NCBI GenBank assembly: GCA_947623455.1
Contig: OX392538.1
Location: forward strand, 27,093,001-27,157,000
Length of the DNA stretch: 64,000 nt
Source: Mimachlamys varia
Taxonomy: Eukaryota; Mollusca; Bivalvia; Pectinida; Pectinidae
Reading direction: 5' to 3'
Both the position numbers and the translations under genes were made by a program. Of the stretch, positions 58,258 through 64,000 are shown one piece after another (positions within the stretch are counted from its first letter, which is position 1; each line of letters starts with the position of its first letter). Under the pieces are notes generated by a model. It was not told where the DNA came from, made no database searches, and saw only the letters and a program-made list of their open reading frames with translations.

Positions 58258-58959
58258 TGAGAATTCTTGTCTACGGAAGGGTGAGTATACTTAAGTTGTA
58301 ATAAAGCATGGCAAAAAGTGAACTTGTTTTGCATAACTTATGTTATACATAAAACAGGGTAGCAGACATGGGTACTTTTTAAGTAAGTTTGATCTGAATA
58401 ATACAGAATATGATTCCGAATCGTATAAAAAAACTCCGACAATCTGATTAAAATACAGATCCATACTATTCCGAATACAAACATTTCTGTTCTATCATTT
58501 TGACAAAATACGAAAGTATGTAAAAAGTGAAGACTGACCAGCACGAGTTATATCATTTTTATAGCCCTATCTTTGTATATATTACAAATGTTACTTGTTG
58601 AACAAGAATACTTTTCACATCCAAAGCATTTAACTAGTACAAGTATATCAGTTCTAAGTGTTGTTTCACTATGTAGGGATATCATTTTTAACATCCATAT
58701 TTCTGGCTTTTTATTGAATCAAAGAGAAACTTTCACCACACATTTCTTTAATTTATACTGTCGAAATTCAATGCATTTTAATTTTTAAAGATGTTCTTTC
58801 CGTGTGGCGACAATATCTATTGTACGCATAGGGATGAATGGTAAAATCGGTTATTGAACCCTGATAAATGTCCCTTAAATTAACGATATCAAAGAATTAG
58901 AAAACGTCTTTGGTAAATAATCAATTCTAAAAATATGTTTGTTTAAAAAAATAACCGAA

Positions 58960-59144
58960 TTACTTCATTTGATAGACAAAGATTATGCCTTCATAGTCTC
59001 GGAGATAGCCAGGAAAAATCTCCTTTCTGATATTTTTCCATCTCCCTTCATTTTCTATTGTGTCCATCAAGGCTTCGAAGCGCCCGTTATACTCCTCGAC
59101 CGTATTTAGGTGAAATGGGCTCGTCACCATGACAAAGTAACCAC
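58960..59144 (-). CDS. METTL27: Methyltransferase last coding exon with stop
   Basis: Acceptor ttgtag ends at 59145. GGYFVMVTSPFHL, then FEALMDTIENEGRW and GIIFVYQMK, stop TAA at 58962-58960. Final strands of the Rossmann-like fold. A possible - strand poly(A) signal lies near 58717-58712. Confidence 0.92.
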
Positions 59145-62100
59145 CTACAACAGCAAAATCGTGTGTAGTTAGTAACTAACAAAAATTGGCATTGAGATAA
59201 GAGGTCCAATGATCCTGCTTCGCTTACATGGTATACATCTAACACGCATTACTCAGTATTGTAGCCCCAGTGGTAAAACCCAAAGGGATAACCGTAACTG
59301 ATTGATTTATGCGGACCATCTAGGCAAGACAACGCCAGATCCATCTGTAAATATAGACTAATTTAGGTGAGAAATATACACAATCCAATTAATTATTGAA
59401 AAAAAGTCCTTCCACCGTTTTGGCATTATTTTGCTGGTAGACATTAAGTCTTCAATTAAAATCCTCTAAATGCTTCAAGGAATAAATGGATTTTAAATAT
59501 ATTTGTGGTATTATTTTTCTGATACACATCAATTAATACTTCAATAAATACCATCTTAATACTTCCAGGAATTAATGGAATTTTATAAATGGATATTTGA
59601 TATATTTTTAGTACATTACCTGGTTTGACCAGACGTACGACTTCCCGCAGACAGCCACAAGGTAGGTGCATGTTTGTACAACCTCCACATATCACGAGGG
59701 CATCATAGGTATCTATTAGACGTAAAAGTAGAAGGCTATGTGTGGTTTGTTAAGGTTTGTACTTACGCCGACTCGATTGGGAAAGCCATACACACGTTCT
59801 AATCAAATTTTTATACAAAACAGATCAAAATTTACGTTGTTGTCCTTAGTCCCTTCTTTACTTCTTTTGCTATTCCCCTCTCTGTAAATCTAGTTCTGTT
59901 TTACTATAGAAATTATATATCAATATATTTAGGCTATTTCGTGACATATCAACTCTGTAAATATGAATGTATTTGTGAAGGAAAGGACGTCAGTAAGTTG
60001 AAATAACTTTTGTCCAATCCATTTGTGTTATGTTACAATAAAATTGATTTAAACTAATTAGACGTAAAATGTACCTTAGGAAATTAATATATAGAGTTAC
60101 AAGGGTTATCGGCATCACTCCTATACATATATTTTCTTAATTATCAATATAATTGTGAAACTTTACAATCCCATCTGCATCGGTGCGCTTTCATAACGTT
60201 TAAATGTCTTGGAAACATATTCGAACTTCGTAACTTCTCAATGTCGGCGGCATCTTTGGAAACCCACATGATTCAAAGACTGTACTTACGTTTTTTCCTG
60301 TGGGCTAGAACATACGGCAAATCTCGTTTTCGTACAAAAATAGTTGCCAATCATACTTTTTCATTTCAAACATTTTATTGACATGCATCAATGGGATTAG
60401 ATAGGAGGCTGATAGCCTATAAAGTCTTCTCCCTGACAAAAACCAAAATCATACTGTTTCTTCCATCGTGACTACACAATACAATACAACATACGGCAAA
60501 TTTCGTTTTCGTAAAAAAAAAAGCGTCGCCAATCATATTGTTTCTTCCATCGTGACTACACAATACGATACAAACCAACATGGCGGTGGTATCACCTGCC
60601 AAGAACACCTATAGATTGTGTTTGAAAACATTAAGGACAATAAGTCCTACTGGACATCGATATCGAGTAATGTCTACAGAAATATACCAAGGTAAAATGA
60701 TCTAACCGAGTGTCACGAAAACGACAATGCTGATTGGTCGAAATCTCCGAAAAGACTTCTATTCGGGAGAACCGTTCTCAAGTTTCAAGCCAACGGGGCA
60801 CGTGTAAACGTATGTGCAGTGTCACATGGTTTCCGACGATATGTTGGCGAGACCGTGGAAAAACTTCGAATTATCCGAGTACTAAGTATTAGAACTAGAG
60901 TTAAGCTAATTGGAATAGTTAATATGAATTTTGAATGGAACCGACGAAACACTTCGAGTTAAACTTCCAGCTATGCGAGTTCGACTCGTCGAGATAACGA
61001 TCATAAGCTTTACAATACATAATGCTGCTTGAAACCCACTGATGAATTGTTCTTAAACTCACCTGGTGCGATATCAAGTTCTTTCTCATCAAAATACGAG
61101 CAGATCATATTTTGGTAGACACCCTTTGCCTTTGCTTTATCCAACATTCCTTGGGACGGGTCTAACGCATCAACTCTGACAAACCCATGCTTAGCCAGCT
61201 TAAATGCCAAATAAATGCAGGTGTTAATAACAAATGGTTCACAACAAAACATATAATGAGATACATGTATGTTTGTCAATAAGAAATGGGGGGTCAAGGC
61301 TACTACAATCGGTCCTCTAAGACATTTTAAGATACTGAATAGACAAAGAAAACTTAACCCAATTATGTAATCATACAGGATGAACAAGTTTGGTTTTATT
61401 TTATTTAACCTCCTAGTTACAGCTTATGTCAACAAAGGACATGTCTCTTGTGTTACGTCGGCGTGCGTATATGTATACAGGTTTTTTTGGTGTACTTGCC
61501 TCCCTGTGATAGGGAGGAACTTTTTCTGAAGTACAATGCCGTACATTAATCAAACCTCCTTATCACATCTAAGGCCATTTAAGGACCCATCTCCCGGTGT
61601 GTTATGTATGTATATATGTATACAGGGTATGTTGGTGTACTTGTCTCCCTGTGATAGCGAGGGTCAGACGCTCAAATACATTGCCGAACGTTTACTAAGT
61701 CTAAGGTAATTGAAGGACATGTCCCCTGGTGTTACATATGGTTGCATGTATATATGTATGCAACAGGATATGTTGGTGTACTTGCTTGTCTGTGATAACA
61801 AGAGTACTATACCGAAGGCACCAGCACAGCAGTTCGCACAGTCACATTATTCTGAGAATGAGTGGAGAGAGAAGTTGTTGCATTAACAATAACTATGTTC
61901 AAGGACTTCCGTATGTCCCGACCTGGGGATAGAACCATCGCCCTCCTCATCTGGGCAATGATATAGGAGACATATCAGGGGAAATGAGGATTGGTGCTTA
62001 GGGAGACATATCAGGAGGACATGAGATTTGGTGCTTAGGGAGACATATCAGGAGGACATGAGATTTGGTGTTTAGGGAGACATATCAGGGGAATGAGGAT

Positions 62101-63429
62101 TGGTGCTTAGGGAGACATATCAGGGGAAATGAGGATTAGTGCTTAGGGAGACATATCAGGGGGAATGAGGATGGGTGCTTAGGGAGACTTATCAGGGGGA
62201 CATGAGGATGGATGCTTAGGGAGACATATCAGGGGAAATGAGGATTAGTGCTTAGGGAGACATATCAGGGGAAATGAGGATTGGTGCTTAGGGAGACATA
62301 TCAGGGGAAATGAGGATTGGTGTTTAGGGAGACATATCAGGGGGGAATGAGGATGGGTGCTTAGGGAGACATATCAGGAGGAAATGAGGATGGGTGCTTA
62401 TTGAGACATATCAGGGGAAATGAGGATGAGTTCTTAGGGAGACATATCAGGGGAAATGAGGATGGGTGCTTATTGAGACATATCAGGGGAAATGAGGATT
62501 AGTGCTTAGGGAGACATATCAGGGGAAATGAGGATTGGTGCTAAGGGAGACAGACTTTAACAGTGAAGAATGGAAATGAAAAAGAGTCAAATGTTTAGCA
62601 TGGGTCATACAGAATGTTCATATCAAATTTCAAGCTCTGTTTCTCACTATTCAATATGCAATGTTTTGGTCCAAACTTGCAGGAATAGGGAATTAATCGA
62701 TGATCTCTATCTTTAAAAATTATTGTGATGTTGTTTTTTTTTATCTTTTTAATTATACATAAATCTGAAAAAATGGCATGTTTACAGCAAGTATGAAGTC
62801 AAAACACTTTTAAAGCGTTTGTGAGCTAATTCCAGCACTGACCCCAATTCAAACTCTTTATAAGCACTGACCCCAATTCAAGCATTTTTCAAGCACTGAC
62901 CCAATTCAAGCACTTTTCAAGCACTGACCCCAATTCTAGCACTTTTCAAGCACTGACCCAAGTTCAAGCACTTTTCAAGCACTGACCCCAATTCAAGCAT
63001 TTTTCAAGCACTGACCAAAATTCAAGCACTTTTCATCTGCTGTATGAACTATGTAATAGTATCCAATAAAGTTACGTATCGCTAATGTCTTCTTAGTGAC
63101 CAAGATTTACATGGCAGTTTTCGTCGAGGAAGCAAAAGACCTTTACTCTTCCCGAACATCTGGTCAGAGTCGCTTTTGATTTTTCAAACGTCTCCGATGA
63201 AATAAATCTTTCTTATATAATACAATGACATGTATTGATATTTGGTGAAAATAAATTAAAAATAGTATAATTTGGAATATAACAGATGGAATACCTCTTC
63301 GCCGACTAAACCCGTCCCTGCAGCCACATCCAGGATGTGCACCTTCTCCCGTTCGGAATTCCCAGGGTATAATCCGGTAATTTCACTTGCCACCTTAGCC
63401 GGGCCACAATATCCGTCATTGGTTAAGTC
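58960..63429 (-). CDS. METTL27: METTL27 (WBSCR27)-like SAM-dependent methyltransferase, 5'-partial
   Basis: Class I methyltransferase; the substrate of the METTL27 group is not known to me. Exons on - strand: 63429-63295, 61198-61063, 59712-59620, 59144-58960, all in phase, about 183 residues. Motifs: GYCGPAKVA, the SAM-binding loop VHILDVAAGTGLVGEE (motif I), the acidic strand FVRVDALDPSQGML, YDALVICGG, then REVVRLVKPGGYFVMV. The pattern xYCGP...DVAAGTGLVGE...LDPSQGML is typical of METTL27/WBSCR27. The family is roughly 230-250 residues, so about 50-60 N-terminal residues should lie in exons beyond base 64000. Assignment to the family is firm, orthology less so. Confidence 0.92.
59620..59712 (-). 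CDS. METTL27: Methyltransferase exon with YDALVICGG
   Basis: Acceptor taatag ends at 59713, donor gtaatg from 59619. TYDALVICGGCTNMHLPCGC, then LREVVRLVKPG. Unusually Cys-rich (four Cys in 31 residues). Confidence 0.92.
59713..61062 (-). other. Methyltransferase intron with a local duplication
   Basis: catacggcaaatttcgtttt and tttcttccatcgtgactaca each occur twice between 60308 and 60570, an imperfect tandem duplication of about 90 bp. Otherwise no feature. Confidence 0.7.
61063..61198 (-). CDS. METTL27: Methyltransferase exon with motif II
   Basis: Acceptor tttaag ends at 61199, donor gtgagt from 61062. LAKHGFVRVDALDPSQGMLD, then AKAKGVYQNMICSYFDEKEL; the Asp after the second strand normally binds the SAM ribose. 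Confidence 0.93.
61430..61880. repeat. Imperfect ~140-bp tandem repeat, three units
   Basis: aaggacatgtctcctggtgt-like starts at about 61434, 61586 and 61712; each is followed by atatatgtatacagg and ggtgtacttgcctccctgtg. The units are diverged. It could be a piece of an older dispersed repeat. Confidence 0.75.
61962..62555. repeat. ~37-bp minisatellite, about 16 units
   Basis: Unit gagacatatcaggggaaatg + aggattggtgcttaggg with variants (ggaggacatgag, gggaatgag). In the methyltransferase intron. Confidence 0.96.
62830..63030. repeat. ~29-bp minisatellite, about 7 units
   Basis: Unit caagcactgaccccaattca + agcactttt. Lies about 280 bp from the 37-bp array in the same intron; unrelated in sequence. 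Confidence 0.95.
63295..63429 (-). CDS. METTL27: Methyltransferase exon with SAM-binding motif I
   Basis: Acceptor AG at 63431-63430, donor GT at 63294-63293. 45 codons from DLTNDGYCGPAKVA to DVAAGTGLVGEE, phase 0 at both ends. Confidence 0.93.
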
Positions 63430-63546
63430 CTTTAAATAGAAACAATATAAAATTATTGTCAATACAGGCAATTCTAGATCTCTGTTTTATTCTGTTGAAC
63501 GGTGCCTCATCAGCAGCTGAGGACGTAGAAATACTTAGTTATAATA

Positions 63547-63897
63547 ACATAATTTAATCTTGTTTAAAACAAGCATTTTCATTGGTTTAAAAGATTATGT
63601 TATCAGCCCATAACGTAAAAATTGACGTCGCTGTTTATAACGTCGCTTTTGATTGGCTGATGCAGCAGCGTAATGATTTGTAAGAGAAAAGAGTCCATCA
63701 ATAAAGAGAATTTTGGCAGGGTATAGATTAAATTATAAGTATTAACTTGAATCTATTTTTATGTTATTGGGTTATAACACAAAAAAAAAACCGGAGTGTA
63801 CTCTCATCATAAACAGCTTCGCGGTTTATTTAGAGTACACTCCTGTTTTTTGTGTTATACCCCCATAACATAAAAAATAGATTCAAGTTAATCCTTA
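63547..63897. mobile_element. TGACGTCG-bearing fold-back repeat, copy 5 (complete)
   Basis: taatttaatcttgtttaaaa, ttgacgtcgctgtttataac, gtcgcttttgattggctgat, then the palindrome from about 63750: ccggagtgtactctcatcat and agagtacactcctgtttttt around agcttcgcggttta. Confidence 0.87.
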
Positions 63898-64000
63898 ATT
63901 AATTGTAGAATACATGTATTTGTATATTTGATACAGAACCCATTGCCTTCCTAACTTGGGCGAACGCTTAATCGTAAGCCCCATTGACGCAATCTGATTA

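Larger units (their letters stand above)
51240..58950. other. Intergenic region between ACBP and the methyltransferase gene
   Basis: No gene supported. Holds repeats at 51735, 53325, 53870, 54640, 54733, 55838 and 57866. Remaining sequence is AT-rich; 56340-57300 and 58260-58900 show nothing I recognise. Confidence 0.7.

Noticed and set aside
63430..64000. Missing 5' exon of the methyltransferase
   Set aside because: Looked for a - strand exon with the N-terminal part; found only the fold-back repeat and no phase-0 donor with convincing coding sequence.

Overview
This is animal nuclear DNA: AT-rich, gene-poor and dense in repeats. Its short coding exons are flanked by GT/AG introns and can be joined in a consistent phase. 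The protein families (PAR-3, acyl-CoA-binding protein, METTL27-type methyltransferase), the many short inverted-repeat elements and the minisatellites suit a marine invertebrate. A lophotrochozoan, probably a bivalve mollusc, is my best guess, but the sequence alone does not prove the species.

Layout. (1) 58-33871, + strand: sixteen exons of the polarity scaffold PAR-3 (PARD3/Bazooka). They run from the middle of PDZ1 through PDZ2, PDZ3, the aPKC-binding CR3 motif (GRQSMSEKR), the basic C-terminal region and the stop codon, about 1175 residues in all. The N-terminal oligomerisation domain lies upstream of the window. A possible 72-nt in-frame cassette exon sits at 24728-24799. (2) 33872 to about 44800: the PAR-3 3' UTR and/or intergenic DNA, full of MITE-like repeats. 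(3) 45344-51131, - strand: a complete four-coding-exon gene for an 82-residue acyl-CoA-binding protein, with a likely extra 3' UTR exon. (4) About 51240-58950: intergenic DNA with dispersed repeats. (5) 58960-63429, - strand: the last four coding exons of a METTL27 (WBSCR27)-like SAM-dependent methyltransferase; its 5' exons lie beyond base 64000. The three genes are unrelated neighbours and nothing suggests they act together.

The most unusual feature is that several PAR-3 minisatellites contain exon edges. The exon B donor begins a 32-bp array. The exon F donor is the first unit of a 27-bp array of donor-like sites, eight of them in the same phase. The exon G acceptor is the last of nineteen 29-bp units in perfect register. 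A 68-bp tandem repeat spans the stop codon. Together these make arrays of decoy or alternative splice sites in one gene, and in the exon F case they could add a variable number of basic 9-residue repeats to the protein.

Dispersed repeats include a ~88-bp near-palindromic family (15 copies), a fold-back family carrying TGACGTCG-like motifs (5 copies), a ~390-bp family bounded by TTAA (3), a ~450-bp MITE (3), pogo/Tigger-like MITEs, a fragment of a LINE reverse transcriptase and tRNA-derived SINE-like elements.
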